Assembly (NCBI GenBank): GCA_023423655.1
Contig: JAFAFE010000006.1
Span: forward strand, 62,001 to 126,000
Length of the DNA: 64,000 bases
DNA from: Pseudomonadota bacterium
Lineage (GTDB): Bacteria > Pseudomonadota > Alphaproteobacteria > Sphingomonadales > Sphingomonadaceae
Reading direction: 5' to 3'
Each line of letters opens with the position of its first letter. Position 1 is the first letter of the stretch. Both the position numbers and the translations under genes were made by a program. Below the pieces are notes generated by a model. The model did not search any database. It was given only the letters and a program-made list of their open reading frames with translations, and was not told where the DNA came from. Below, piece by piece: positions 35,612 to 45,344 of the stretch.

Positions 35612-35768
35612 CCTCCCCGAGCTTGTCTCGGGGAGGGGGACCGTCCGGCGTAGCCGGATGGTGGAGGGGTAAAAGCGATTGCCTTGGCAATCGCGCGAGG
35701 CTCCGCCTCGCATAACCCCTCCGTCACGCGCTACGCGCGCGCCACCTCCCCGAGCAAGCTCGGGGAGG
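35612..35768. repeat. multi-hairpin palindromic element
   Basis: The left arm is CCTCCCCGAG-CTTGT-CTCGGGGAGG (35612-35636) and the right arm CCTCCCCGAG-CAAG-CTCGGGGAGG (35745-35768). Between them are GGAGGGGT / ACCCCTCC and inner hairpins GCGATTGC-CTTG-GCAATCGC (35675-35694) and GCGAGG-CTCCG-CCTCGC (35695-35711). The whole can fold into a branched structure. It has the look of a non-coding palindromic mobile element; no transposase is present. Confidence 0.7.
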
Positions 35769-35884
35769 AACTTTTGCATTTCCGGCCCGAGCAAGCTCGG
35801 GGAGGAACTTTTGCATTTCCGGCCCGAGCAAGCTCGGGGAGGAACTTTTGCATTTCCGGCCCGAGCAAGCTCGGGGAGGAACTT
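35751..35884. repeat. 37-bp tandem repeat, 3.6 copies
   Basis: Identical 37-bp units lie at 35751-35787, 35788-35824 and 35825-35861, with a partial 23-bp copy at 35862-35884. Each unit begins CGAGCAAGCTCGGGGAGG, which is the right arm of the adjoining palindromic element, followed by AACTTTTGCATTTCCGGCC. Units are head-to-tail without spacers, so this is not a CRISPR array. It lies 43 bases from the end of nudC. Confidence 0.95.
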
Positions 35885-35927
35885 AAGCTATGCGGTCCAA
35901 AAACAAGCACGCCCCACAACGCCTCCC

Positions 35928-36794
35928 TCAAGCCCCCAACCAATATTCCAGCAAATTATAAGCAATCGCGAACGGCGGCGGCGCGACGAAGGGGGCATCT
36001 TCGTCGCCGCGCATTGCCGCTTCGACGCCCTTGCGGTCCACCCACATTGCGTCCTCAAGCTCGGTATAATCAACCGTCAGCGCAGGTTCGCGGACTTTGG
36101 CCATACAGCCGAACATCAGCGACGAAGGGAACGGCCAGGGCTGGCTTGCAACATAGTCTATGTCATAGGCCTCGACGCCCGCCTCCTCCATAAATTCGCG
36201 CGCGACCGCTTCTTCCAGCGATTCCCCCGGTTCGACAAAACCGGCGAGCGCGGAATAGCGGCCCGGCGGGTAAGCCGGTTGCCGCGCGAGCAAAACCTTG
36301 TCCTCATGCACCGCGAGCATGATGACCACCGGGTCGACGCGCGGGAAATGTTCGGCATGACAAGCGCCGCACTGGCGCCCCCATCCGCCCTTGAACATGT
36401 GCGTAGGTCCGCCGCACACCGCGCAAAAACCGTGGCGCGCGTGCCAGTCCACCAGACTGCGCGCGCCGCCATAAAGCGCCGCTTCTTCAGGTCGTAGCAT
36501 CGGCAGCATCCGCCACACGGTGCGCGAGCGTGCATCGACCGGCACGCCTTTGGGCGGCATCGCGACGAAATGATGTTTGCCCTCGTGAAGCCCGATGAAA
36601 ATCAGATCGGCTTGCGGATCAACCTCGGCCATATTGCCCCAGCCCAGCGTGCCTTCGGGCGTGACTTCGGGGTCCAGCCCGTGCAGGCGCAGCACCCGCG
36701 AAAAGGGCGATGCCATCGCCGCTGCCAGAGCCGCCGGATCTTGCCGCAGCAAGTCGGCCCGGTCCATCTGCGCACCGGTAAATGCAATTTTCAT
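35928..36794 (-). CDS. nudC: NAD+/NADH diphosphatase (deNADding) NudC
   Basis: A 288-residue Nudix hydrolase that cleaves NAD(H) and can remove NAD caps from RNA. A zinc-ribbon (CAVCGG and CGAC) precedes the Nudix box GFVEPGESLEEAVAREFMEE. The NudC-specific SQPWPFP motif follows it. The N-terminal NUDIX-like domain is present. It is monocistronic or coupled to the hydrolase gene upstream (47-bp gap). Confidence 0.94.
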   Translation of the reverse strand: MKIAFTGAQMDRADLLRQDPAALAAAMASPFSRVLRLHGLDPEVTPEGTLGWGNMAEVDPQADLIFIGLHEGKHHFVAMPPKGVPVDARSRTVWRMLPMLRPEEAALYGGARSLVDWHARHGFCAVCGGPTHMFKGGWGRQCGACHAEHFPRVDPVVIMLAVHEDKVLLARQPAYPPGRYSALAGFVEPGESLEEAVAREFMEEAGVEAYDIDYVASQPWPFPSSLMFGCMAKVREPALTVDYTELEDAMWVDRKGVEAAMRGDEDAPFVAPPPFAIAYNLLEYWLGA

Positions 36795-36841
36795 GAATTC
36801 CCCGCTTTCTTATTTTATTCTTGTCTATCAGGCCCGGTAGA

Positions 36842-38224
36842 TCAGGCTTTTGCCGCGAATTGCCGCTGGATGATGCCGGGCAGCGCCGACTGGAACGGAT
36901 AAGCATCGAGCGGCATTTGCTGGACCATGCCGGTTACGCGCATCTTGCGCCCGCGATCAACCCATCCGATGGTGCCCGCCGCGCCATTCCAGCCGAACAC
37001 GCCTACGCCTTCCTTCGAAGTGGGCAAAGTCACCCGCCCGCCTGCGCCAAAGCCATAGCCTTCTATCCATGTGCCGCGGATATTCGCGCCCGGCGGCAAC
37101 AGGTTCGACATGGCAAGCCGCGCGGCTTGGGCCGACATTAATTGTTTGCCGTTAAACCGCCCTTCGCCGAGCAGCATCATGAGGAAGCGATCATAATCGC
37201 GTGCCGAAGAGACCAACCCCGCCCCGCCCGCGAGCAGCCCTGTAGGCTTGGCAAAGACCGAAGCCTGACCCGGGTCAATCGGCACGGCAAGGCCGGCGAC
37301 TATGCCATAATTGGTGGTGAGCCGCGCAAGGTGGTCTTGCGGCACGACAAAGCCGGTGCTGGTCATGCCGAGCGGGTCGAAAATGCGTTGTTTGAGGAAA
37401 TGGTCAAAACGTTGCCCCGAAACCACCTCGATCACGCGGCCAAGCAGGTCCAGCCCCATGCCATAGCTCCAGCGCGTGCCGGGCTCGTAAACCAATGGCA
37501 GCGCCGCCAGCCGGTCGGCAAAAACCTCCAAATTGGGCGCAACCGGATATTGCGGTTCGAACGGATTGGGGATGCGACTGAACTGGCCGGGGACGAGACC
37601 GGCTTTGAGATAGGCGGTCTTGATCGGCCCCGATTGCATGATCGAATAGCCCAGCCCCGATGTGTGGGTGAGCAAATGGCGGATGGTGATTTGGGTCTTG
37701 GCGGGCCGCGCGGCGAGCGGGCCATCGGGCTGCAACTGCACCGTCATACGCGCATATTTGGGGAGGATTTCCGCCAGCGGCTGGTCGAGTGACAGCTTGC
37801 CGTCATCGACCAGCATCATCGTCGCGATCCCGGTCACCGGCTTGGTCATCGAATAGATGCGCCACAATGTGTCCTTGTTGACCGGCACGCGGCTGCCGAA
37901 CGCCAAGGTGCCTGCGCCGACATAAGCAGGGTCGGCAAAGCCGCGCCCGACCGACACCAGCACGCCGGGCAAATTGCCGCGCGTCACAAAACCGCGCACA
38001 AAGCTTTGCAATATAGGCAAAGCGGGCGGGATTGCGCTGGCCGCTTCTGCGCCTTCCGGGAGCAGCATCCCGGCCCCGCCCAAGGCCAGCAATCCCATGA
38101 GGTCGCGGCGGTTCAATGCGAGGGCTGCGGGATCGGCTTGCTCCATCGCCAGTGCCTCCGTCGCCCGTGCGTCATGCGTATCGCACGCGTCGGAGAGGTT
38201 CATGATAGAAGGCGGAAATGTCAT
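36842..38224 (-). CDS. beta-lactamase-fold serine hydrolase
   Basis: A 460-residue class C beta-lactamase-family protein, a group containing esterases, D-amino peptidases and carboxypeptidases. The SxxK motif is SMTK, and WSYGMGLDLLG carries the Tyr of the YxN-like position. An internal signal-like segment (LMGLLALGGAGMLL preceded by NRRD) suggests Tat-dependent export. A later start nearer that segment is possible. Its start overlaps the mutY stop by four bases. Substrate unknown. Confidence 0.85.
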   Translation of the reverse strand: MTFPPSIMNLSDACDTHDARATEALAMEQADPAALALNRRDLMGLLALGGAGMLLPEGAEAASAIPPALPILQSFVRGFVTRGNLPGVLVSVGRGFADPAYVGAGTLAFGSRVPVNKDTLWRIYSMTKPVTGIATMMLVDDGKLSLDQPLAEILPKYARMTVQLQPDGPLAARPAKTQITIRHLLTHTSGLGYSIMQSGPIKTAYLKAGLVPGQFSRIPNPFEPQYPVAPNLEVFADRLAALPLVYEPGTRWSYGMGLDLLGRVIEVVSGQRFDHFLKQRIFDPLGMTSTGFVVPQDHLARLTTNYGIVAGLAVPIDPGQASVFAKPTGLLAGGAGLVSSARDYDRFLMMLLGEGRFNGKQLMSAQAARLAMSNLLPPGANIRGTWIEGYGFGAGGRVTLPTSKEGVGVFGWNGAAGTIGWVDRGRKMRVTGMVQQMPLDAYPFQSALPGIIQRQFAAKA

Positions 38225-39393
38225 GCTTTTCTCATTTCGAAAACAGCTTTTTTATAAAGACTTGGAAGGCCAACTTCATCCAATTTATCAATAGCGACCC
38301 ACAGACCATCTTTGGCTAAATCGAGCGCGGGTGGCGGCGTATCGCTGCGGGCCAAGTCAAGGCTAAGCGCAAAATGGGTGAAGATATGCTGAACGGTAAG
38401 GCCGGTCGCGACGGCTCCCGGCGGTGCATCGGCCGGAAGGGGCGGTAGGGTCGGCGAAGCGTGCGTTTCCACGTGCACCCAATCGCTCCCCGGCAGCGCA
38501 AGCATCCCGCCAAGCAAGCCCTTGGCCGGACGGCGCAACAGCAGGACTTGCCCGTCGCGCTCGATCCACCACGCCCAGCCGCGCCGCGCGGGCCTTGCCT
38601 TTTTGGGCGCTTTGACGGGGAGGTTTTCGGCAATGCCTTGCGCTGTCCCCTGACACCAAGGGGCCAGCGGGCAAAGTAGGCATTTGGGCGCTTTGACCGT
38701 GCACATGGTCGCGCCAAGGTCCATCATCGCTTGGGCAAAATCCCCTGCGCGCCCGCTCGCCTCCGATGGCGTCATGGCCGCGACCAGCGCGCGAATTTGC
38801 GCTTTGGCGGCGGGGAGCGGCTCGCGGATCGCGCCAAGCCGCGCGGCGACCCGCTCGACATTGGCATCGACCACGACCGCATGGCGGCCAAAGGCGATAG
38901 CCGCAATCGCTGCCGCCGTATATTCGCCCACCCCCGGCAGCGCGCGCAACCCGCTTTCCGTGTCCGGAAACTGCCCGCCATGCTCGTCGCGTATCTTTTG
39001 CGCGCAGGCATGAAGATTGCGCGCGCGGGCATAATAGCCAAGCCCCGCCCAAGCGGCCATGACGTCATCCGACGACGCGTGCGCCAGTGTTTCCACCGAC
39101 TTCCAGTAAGTTGTGAACTTTGTGAAATAAGCCTTTACAGCAGCAACGGTTGTTTGTTGCAACATCACCTCGGACAGCCAGATATGATAAGGGTCCGGCA
39201 CCCCCTTCTCCCCCGGCCCGATGCGCCAAGGCAAAACCCGCGCATGGCGGTCATACCAGCCGAGCAAAGCCTGCGCCGCAGCCGCGGCCTCCTGCCCATC
39301 AAGGAGAGCGCATACCGGCGCTCCACCACTTTGCGCAGCCGCCAATTTACGCGATTTTTTACCGGATGCGATGCGCTTACTCTCGACGGGCAT
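38221..39393 (-). CDS. mutY: A/G-specific adenine glycosylase MutY
   Basis: A 390-residue base-excision repair enzyme that removes adenine opposite 8-oxoguanine. The helix-hairpin-helix is LPGVGEYTAAAI, with the catalytic Asp in VVDANVERVAARL. The [4Fe-4S] loop has the C-x6-C-x2-C-x5-C spacing (CTVKAPKCLLCPLAPWC). The C-terminal Nudix-like domain recognises 8-oxoguanine. The start at 39393 leaves 26 bp to the divergent DUF721 gene; its AGGGGG lies directly against the ATG, so the start is not certain. Confidence 0.95.
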   Translation of the reverse strand: MPVESKRIASGKKSRKLAAAQSGGAPVCALLDGQEAAAAAQALLGWYDRHARVLPWRIGPGEKGVPDPYHIWLSEVMLQQTTVAAVKAYFTKFTTYWKSVETLAHASSDDVMAAWAGLGYYARARNLHACAQKIRDEHGGQFPDTESGLRALPGVGEYTAAAIAAIAFGRHAVVVDANVERVAARLGAIREPLPAAKAQIRALVAAMTPSEASGRAGDFAQAMMDLGATMCTVKAPKCLLCPLAPWCQGTAQGIAENLPVKAPKKARPARRGWAWWIERDGQVLLLRRPAKGLLGGMLALPGSDWVHVETHASPTLPPLPADAPPGAVATGLTVQHIFTHFALSLDLARSDTPPPALDLAKDGLWVAIDKLDEVGLPSLYKKAVFEMRKA

Positions 39394-39419
39394 CCCCCTT
39401 CTATGGCATGGAGTGGGCG

Positions 39420-40025
39420 ATGGAGAAACCGCCAACTTCCAAACCGCGTAAAAGCGTTGCCAAAGGAGCCGCCGCTAAAGGCGCTAATGGCAAAGGCGCC
39501 AAGCCCGACAGCGCCAAGCTGTTCGACCGCCCGCGCGGCGGCGCAGCGCGCTCGATTGCCGATCTGATGCCCGATATTGGCCGCGCCGCGTTCAAGAAAT
39601 TCGGCTTTGTGCAAAGCTCGGTCGTCACCCGCTGGGCCGATATAGTGGGGCCGCGCTATGCTGCGGTAACCCAACCCGAATCAATCCGTTTCCCTTCGCA
39701 TGGCGAACGCAAAAACGGCACGCTCAACATCACGGTATCAAGCGCCCACGCGCCGATGCTCCAGCATGTCGCGCCCGAACTGATCGAACGGGTCAACCGC
39801 TTTTTCGGCTATGCCGCCGTTGCCAAGATCAAGATGGTGCAAGGGCAAATCACGCCGCAACGTGCGCAAACAGCGCAAAAATCCGCGCCGCCACCCAATC
39901 TCAAACCCATTCCGGTGGAACTGGGCGATAGCTTGCGCGACATTGGCGATCCTGAATTGCGCGCGGTTCTCGAAAGCCTTGCGCAAGGTCTTGCCAATAG
40001 CGGCGGACCGCCTAAAATCGGCTGA
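39420..40025 (+). CDS. DUF721 (DciA-like) protein
   Basis: A 201-residue protein with a basic Lys/Ala/Gly-rich N-terminus and a DUF721 core (GFVQSSVVTRWADIVGPRYA, NITVSSAHAPMLQHVAPEL). The DUF721 family includes DciA, which helps load the replicative helicase in bacteria lacking DnaC. Whether this member does so is inferred. The start at 39420 has GGAG six bases upstream, better than the ATG at 39408. Confidence 0.8.
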   Translation: MEKPPTSKPRKSVAKGAAAKGANGKGAKPDSAKLFDRPRGGAARSIADLMPDIGRAAFKKFGFVQSSVVTRWADIVGPRYAAVTQPESIRFPSHGERKNGTLNITVSSAHAPMLQHVAPELIERVNRFFGYAAVAKIKMVQGQITPQRAQTAQKSAPPPNLKPIPVELGDSLRDIGDPELRAVLESLAQGLANSGGPPKIG

Positions 40026-40083
40026 TATTATACCGCCCCGTCGCGCGATCCGGTCGGGGCAGAAAGAAGGGTCTTTTCACATT

Positions 40084-40848
40084 ATGAACCTCCCCATTTC
40101 CGGGCTGTTTTCGAAACGCCTGTCGGGCGTTTCCCTGACCACCGCGCTCGCGGTTGCAGCATTGGCCGCAGCCGCGCTGCCCGCAACGCCCGCCGAAGCG
40201 CGCAAACCTGCCGCGCCGGTCAAAAAACAAGCCCCTGCCCCCGCGCCCGCTGTGCCGATTACCGTGACGCAAGAAGGCACGGTGCAGGTTGGCCGCGTGA
40301 CCGCCAAACATGTGCTGGCCGAATATATCAGCTATACCTGCCCCCATTGCGCTCATTTTGCGCAAGAATCCGCCGCGCCTTTGAAGACCGACTATATCGC
40401 CAAAGGCAAGGTCCGCGTCGAATATCGCAGTCTCGTGCGCGACCCGTTCGACTTTGCCGCCGCGCTCCTCGCCCATTGCGGCACGCCAGCGCAATTTGTC
40501 GGCAACCATAATTATCTGCTCGCCAACCAAAAGGTCTGGATGACCAATGCCGAAAAGGCGACGCCCGCGCAGCAAAATGGCTGGATGCAAGGGACGTACA
40601 CCCAGCGTCTCACCGCAATTGCGCAGGATATCGGCCTTATCACCATGATGCAGAAGCGCGGCGTGACGCCCGCCAAAGCGCGCGCCTGTCTCGCCGATGA
40701 AGTCCGCCAGAGCCAGCTTCTTTCGGTGACCGAAGCCGCCGCTTCACACGGGGTCGATTCCACCCCCTCATTCCTCCTCGACGGGCGCAAGCTTGACAAT
40801 GTCCATGATTGGGCATCGGTCAAAGCCGCGCTCGACGCCGCATCCTGA
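40084..40848 (+). CDS. DsbA-like periplasmic thiol-disulfide oxidoreductase
   Basis: A 254-residue protein. The signal peptide ends about residue 39 (LPATPAEA), then an Ala/Pro/Lys linker, then a thioredoxin fold with the CPHC redox pair (SYTCPHCAHF) and the cis-Pro strand STPSFLLDG. Family members oxidise or isomerise disulfides of exported proteins. A very similar, lipidated paralogue follows 41 bases later, so the two probably form an operon. Confidence 0.88.
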   Translation: MNLPISGLFSKRLSGVSLTTALAVAALAAAALPATPAEARKPAAPVKKQAPAPAPAVPITVTQEGTVQVGRVTAKHVLAEYISYTCPHCAHFAQESAAPLKTDYIAKGKVRVEYRSLVRDPFDFAAALLAHCGTPAQFVGNHNYLLANQKVWMTNAEKATPAQQNGWMQGTYTQRLTAIAQDIGLITMMQKRGVTPAKARACLADEVRQSQLLSVTEAAASHGVDSTPSFLLDGRKLDNVHDWASVKAALDAAS

Positions 40849-40889
40849 CCCCTTATAAACCCGCATCCCTCATACGGAGAACCACATCC

Positions 40890-41660
40890 ATGATCCGCAC
40901 TACCACCAAATTTCTTGCCGTTTCCGCGCTCGCTCTGGCGCTCGCCGCCTGTAGCGGTTCGGGCGATAGCAATAAGGGCACCGACAAAGCCGCCCCCACC
41001 GATGTAAAAATCGCGCAGGTCGCTCCGCCCGCCGGCAAAAAATGGGAAGATATGGTCGAAAAAACCCCCGACGGCGGTTTCCGCATCGGTAATCCCGACG
41101 CCAAGGTCAAAGTGATCGAATATGCCTCGCTCACCTGCAGCCACTGCGCCGAATTTTCCAAAGAAGCGTTCGAGCCGATGAAGGCGAAATATATCTCCAC
41201 CGGTCAGGTCAGCTTTGAAATGCGCAATTTCGCGCGCGATATTATCGACGCGTCTGCCGCCGCCATCACCCATTGCGTCGGCGCGGAACGCTATTATCCG
41301 CTCACCGAAAATGTGTTCGCAAGCCAGGAAGAATTGTTCCAGGGCGCGCAATCAGCCGACCAAGCCGCGGCCAAACAAGCGGAATCCCTGCCCGCCGACA
41401 AGCGCATCGGCGCGATCGCCAAGGTGGTCAAGCTTGACCAGTTTTTCAAAGCACGCGGCGTGACCGAAGCAGAGTTTAATACTTGCCTTGCCGACACCAA
41501 TAATATCAGCGCGCTCGAAAAAATTTCGAAGGACGGCAATGACAAGTTCCAGATTACCGGCACGCCGACCTTCATCATCGACGGCAAAAAGGCCGAATTC
41601 GGCGCGGACAAAACTTTGTGGGAATCGCTGCAAACCGTGCTGAATGAAAAGCTGGGATAA
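40890..41660 (+). CDS. DsbA-like thiol-disulfide oxidoreductase, lipoprotein
   Basis: A 256-residue protein. The N-terminus ends in the lipobox LAAC, placing lipidation near residue 20. The redox pair is CSHC (SLTCSHCAEF) and the cis-Pro strand is GTPTFIIDG. It is a paralogue of the preceding gene, differing in membrane attachment. The start at 40890 follows GGAGA. It may be tethered to the membrane face of the periplasm. Confidence 0.88.
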   Translation: MIRTTTKFLAVSALALALAACSGSGDSNKGTDKAAPTDVKIAQVAPPAGKKWEDMVEKTPDGGFRIGNPDAKVKVIEYASLTCSHCAEFSKEAFEPMKAKYISTGQVSFEMRNFARDIIDASAAAITHCVGAERYYPLTENVFASQEELFQGAQSADQAAAKQAESLPADKRIGAIAKVVKLDQFFKARGVTEAEFNTCLADTNNISALEKISKDGNDKFQITGTPTFIIDGKKAEFGADKTLWESLQTVLNEKLG

Positions 41661-41721
41661 GAATGGGGCAAACGGGGTGGACCTTTTTTCACGCCGTTAA
41701 ACTGCACGGGGGGCAACCTCC

Positions 41722-44700
41722 GTGCAGCTAAAAAAACTGCGCCTGTCGGGCTTCAAAAGCTTTGTCGAGCCGACCGAGTTGCGCATCGAACGTGGCCTTA
41801 CCGGCATTGTCGGTCCCAATGGCTGCGGCAAATCCAATCTTCTGGAAGCGATCCGCTGGGTGATGGGCGAAAGCTCGCCCAAATCCATGCGCGGTGGCGG
41901 CATGGAAGATGTGATTTTCGCAGGCACCTCGTCAAGACCCGCGCGCGATTTTGCCGAAGTCACGATCATCGCCGATATGGAAGGCCATGCGCCATCGGGC
42001 GTGCTGGACCCGGCGGCCAAGGATGAACTGGAAGTCATCCGCCGCATAGAACGCGGCGCAGGCTCGGCTTATCGCGCGAATGGCAAGGATGTCCGGGCCA
42101 AGGATGTCGCGCTCATCTTTGCCGATGCCGCGACCGGCGCGCATAGCCCGGCGCTGGTGAGCCAAGGAAAGATCGCCGCTGTCATCGCCGCCAAGCCGCA
42201 GGAACGGCGGCAAATGCTCGAAGAAGCAGCGGGGATTGCGGGACTTCATGTGCGGCGCAAGGATGCCGAACAGAAATTGCGCGCAACCGAAACCAATCTC
42301 GCGCGGCTTGCCGATATTTTGCAGGATATGGACAATCGCGCCGGGGCGTTGCGCAGACAGGCGCGCGCGGCGGAACGCTATACCCGGCTCACCGAACAGA
42401 TTCGCATCGCCGAAGGGCGGATGATTTTCGCGCGCTGGCGCGATGCGGCGGCGGCAGCGGACAAGGCCAAGGCCGAGGCTCAAGCTGCCGAGGAGGCGGT
42501 GCGAAAAGCGCAGGAGAGCCAGCAAGCGGCGGCGGCCTATCAGGCCAAAGCGGTGCAGGCGCTCGCTACCAAACGCGCGGAAACGCAGAAATTGCGCGAT
42601 GCGGCGGGCACGGTCGCGCAAAAGCTCGCAACACTTACCGGCGAACATAGCGCCTTGGTTGCGCGGATAGCCGACATAGAGCGGCAACGCGCGCAGATTG
42701 ACGGCGACTGCGCGCAAGAGGACCAACTGTGCAAGGATGCCGCCGACAGCATTGCCACGCTCGATAGCGAGAGCAAGGCGCTGGCGGCAGAGATAATGCA
42801 GCTTGATGCCGAACGCCCCGCTTTGGTGGAGCGCGGGGTGACGCTCGCGAGCGAAGTGCGTGATGCGGAGATTGGCTTGGCGCAGGCGCGCGCGACACAG
42901 GCGAGCGAAGCCGCCGACCGCCGCATTGCCGAAGCCGCTATTGCGAGCGCGCAGGAACGCGCGCGGCGGGCGGAGCGGGATGCCGCGGCTTTGGCCGAGG
43001 CGCTGGCCGCATTGGGTGCGCGCGCGCCGCTGGAGCAGGCGGTTGAAGATACTCGGCATAATCTTCAAATTGCTTCTCAAGCTATTATTACAGCAGAAGA
43101 AAATCTGAACGAGGCGGTGACAACGCGCGGGCGCGCGCAAGCGGCAGTCGAGCAAGCGGATGCGATGCTCGCCGAAGCGCGCGCGGCCCTGGTGACGGTC
43201 GAAAGCGAAAGCGCGGCGTTGGTGCGCGCGCTCGCCGGGCGCGACGGCAGCAACCGCGCACTCGATCAACTCCGTACCGCGTCGGGTTATGAACGCGCGC
43301 TCGCCGCCGCGCTCGGCGATGAGTTGGAGGCAGGCATCGGCAGCCACGGCACGCGCGGCTGGCGCGGAGCTAGCGTTGCGCCCGATGACCCCACCCTGCC
43401 CGACGGCATGACGTCACTCGCCGCGCATGTGACCGCCCCGCCCGAACTGGCGCGCCGCTTGGCCCAGATTGGCGTTGCCGACCGCGATGAAGGCCAGCCG
43501 CTCAAAGTCGGGCAACGACTGGTCACGCGCGAGGGAAGCTTGCGGCGTTGGGACGGTTTTGTCACAAGCGGCGATGGTGCGATGGCGGCGGAGCGGCTGA
43601 TCCGCCAGAACCGGCTGGCCGCGCTGGAGGCAGAATTGCCCGGCTTGCGGGCCTCTGTCAGCGACGCTGAAACTACGCGCGAGAAAAGTGCCGCCGCGCT
43701 TGCCGAAGCGGGTGCGGCGATTGATACGGCACGTCAGGCGCTTTCCACCGCCGACAATGCGCGCCGCACCGCCCAGCGCGCGGTGGATAGCGCCGAGGCT
43801 GCCCTTACCCGCCATCAGGCCGACGCCGAACAGTTGGACAGCCGCCGCGCCCAAACAGCCAAGGAGCAAGCCGAGGCTGGCGCGGCGCTGGCAAATGCCG
43901 AAACTGCCCTTGCAGCCCTCCCGCCCGCTGATACTGCACAAGCAGCGGTGGCGGCCTTGGAAAGCAGCACCGAGACCGCGCGCGCGAGCTTGCAGGCGGT
44001 GCGACAGCAAGAAGCGGATCTTACCCGCAGCCTTGGCGCACAGCGCGAGCGGCAGGCCACGGTGATGGCCGAAATCAAAGGCTGGCGCGCGCGTGCGGGG
44101 GAAGCCGCGCGCCGTGTCGAAGATATGGCCAAACGCGCGCGCCAGCTTGCAGAGGAAGCCGAAAAACTCGCCGGGAAACCGGAAGCGTTACAGGATAATA
44201 TCAATGACTTATCTCATGAACGTGATAATTTCTCTGAACAAATAGTGGCAGCGAGCGCAGCCGAAGAAGAAGCCGACAGCGCGGTCAGGCAGCGCGAAAA
44301 ATCGCTTTCGCTTGCCGTCGAAACCCTGTCCGCCGCGCGCGAAGAACGCGCCGGAGCCGTCGCCCGCGCGGACAATCAGGAAGCACGGCGTATCGAGATG
44401 GGCCGCGTGTCGGGTGAACGCTTCCAATGCCCACCCCCGCTGCTCCCTGCACAGGTCGGCTTTGATGATGCCGAGGTTGGCGACCCGCAAGCCGAAAGCC
44501 ACAGCCATGAACGGCTCAGCCAAGACCGTGAGCGCATCGGTCCGGTCAATCTGGTCGCCGCGACCGAACTTTCCGAACTCGAAACCGAGCAGGAAAAATC
44601 ACGGATAGAAGCCGAAGAATTGCAGCAAGCCGTCAACCGGCTGCGTGGTTCCATCGGCAACCTCAATCGCGAAGGCCGCATCCGGCTTCTTGAAGCTTTT

Positions 44701-45162
44701 GAAGCGGTTAACGACCATTTCAAACGTCTGTTCACAACTTTGTTCAATGGCGGCGCGGCGCATCTGGAGTTGATCGACAGCGATGATCCGCTGGAAGCGG
44801 GCCTTGAAATTTACGCCCAGCCGCCGGGCAAGAAACTCGCCGCGCTGACCTTGTTGTCGGGCGGGGAGCAGGCGCTAACCGCGGTTGCGCTCATTTTCGG
44901 CCTGTTCCTCACCAATCCCGCGCCGATTTGCGTATTGGACGAAGTCGACGCGCCGCTGGATGACGCGAATATCGAGCGCTTCTGCGACCTGCTCGACGAA
45001 ATGGTGCGCCACACCCGCACCCGCTACCTCATCGTCACCCACAATGCCGTCACCATGAGCCGGATGCACCGCCTGTTCGGCGTCACCATGGTGGAACAAG
45101 GCGTGAGCCGCTTGGTCTCGGTCGACTTGGGCGGGGCCGAGGAGTTATTGGCGGCGGAGTAG
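41722..45162 (+). CDS. smc: chromosome segregation protein SMC
   Basis: A 1146-residue SMC ATPase that organises and segregates the chromosome with ScpA and ScpB. Walker A is GPNGCGKSN (residues 31-39). Long coiled coils flank a hinge at about residues 500-620. The ABC signature LLSGGEQAL lies near residue 1043, and the Walker B PICVLDEVDAPLDD near 1072. The start is GTG at 41722; no better start exists downstream before the conserved FKSFVEPTELRI. The gene is complete. Confidence 0.97.
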   Translation: MQLKKLRLSGFKSFVEPTELRIERGLTGIVGPNGCGKSNLLEAIRWVMGESSPKSMRGGGMEDVIFAGTSSRPARDFAEVTIIADMEGHAPSGVLDPAAKDELEVIRRIERGAGSAYRANGKDVRAKDVALIFADAATGAHSPALVSQGKIAAVIAAKPQERRQMLEEAAGIAGLHVRRKDAEQKLRATETNLARLADILQDMDNRAGALRRQARAAERYTRLTEQIRIAEGRMIFARWRDAAAAADKAKAEAQAAEEAVRKAQESQQAAAAYQAKAVQALATKRAETQKLRDAAGTVAQKLATLTGEHSALVARIADIERQRAQIDGDCAQEDQLCKDAADSIATLDSESKALAAEIMQLDAERPALVERGVTLASEVRDAEIGLAQARATQASEAADRRIAEAAIASAQERARRAERDAAALAEALAALGARAPLEQAVEDTRHNLQIASQAIITAEENLNEAVTTRGRAQAAVEQADAMLAEARAALVTVESESAALVRALAGRDGSNRALDQLRTASGYERALAAALGDELEAGIGSHGTRGWRGASVAPDDPTLPDGMTSLAAHVTAPPELARRLAQIGVADRDEGQPLKVGQRLVTREGSLRRWDGFVTSGDGAMAAERLIRQNRLAALEAELPGLRASVSDAETTREKSAAALAEAGAAIDTARQALSTADNARRTAQRAVDSAEAALTRHQADAEQLDSRRAQTAKEQAEAGAALANAETALAALPPADTAQAAVAALESSTETARASLQAVRQQEADLTRSLGAQRERQATVMAEIKGWRARAGEAARRVEDMAKRARQLAEEAEKLAGKPEALQDNINDLSHERDNFSEQIVAASAAEEEADSAVRQREKSLSLAVETLSAAREERAGAVARADNQEARRIEMGRVSGERFQCPPPLLPAQVGFDDAEVGDPQAESHSHERLSQDRERIGPVNLVAATELSELETEQEKSRIEAEELQQAVNRLRGSIGNLNREGRIRLLEAFEAVNDHFKRLFTTLFNGGAAHLELIDSDDPLEAGLEIYAQPPGKKLAALTLLSGGEQALTAVALIFGLFLTNPAPICVLDEVDAPLDDANIERFCDLLDEMVRHTRTRYLIVTHNAVTMSRMHRLFGVTMVEQGVSRLVSVDLGGAEELLAAE

Positions 45163-45204
45163 CGCGCCACTCGCTTCCTGTTTCTGTTCGCTATTCCCAT
45201 CCCT

Positions 45205-45278
45205 CCGTTCGTCTCGAGCGAAGTCGTGACACATTCGCCCCGCGCTATTCGTCTCTCGACTTCACTCGAGACGAACGG
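45205..45278. repeat. inverted repeat, CCGTTCGTCTCGAG
   Basis: CCGTTCGTCTCGAG (45205-45218) pairs with CTCGAGACGAACGG (45265-45278), and GAAGTCG near the left arm pairs with CGACTTC near the right. It lies between smc and pip. The outer CCGTTCG arms resemble those at 59635-59776. Confidence 0.8.
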
Positions 45279-45344
45279 CGAAGGAGGCCGAACGGAAAGT
45301 TAGGAGCGCGCTACCGCCTCTGGTCCTCCCGCACCAACCGGCCT

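Noticed and set aside
35751..35884. CRISPR array
   Set aside because: Units follow each other directly without unique spacers, and no cas gene is present.
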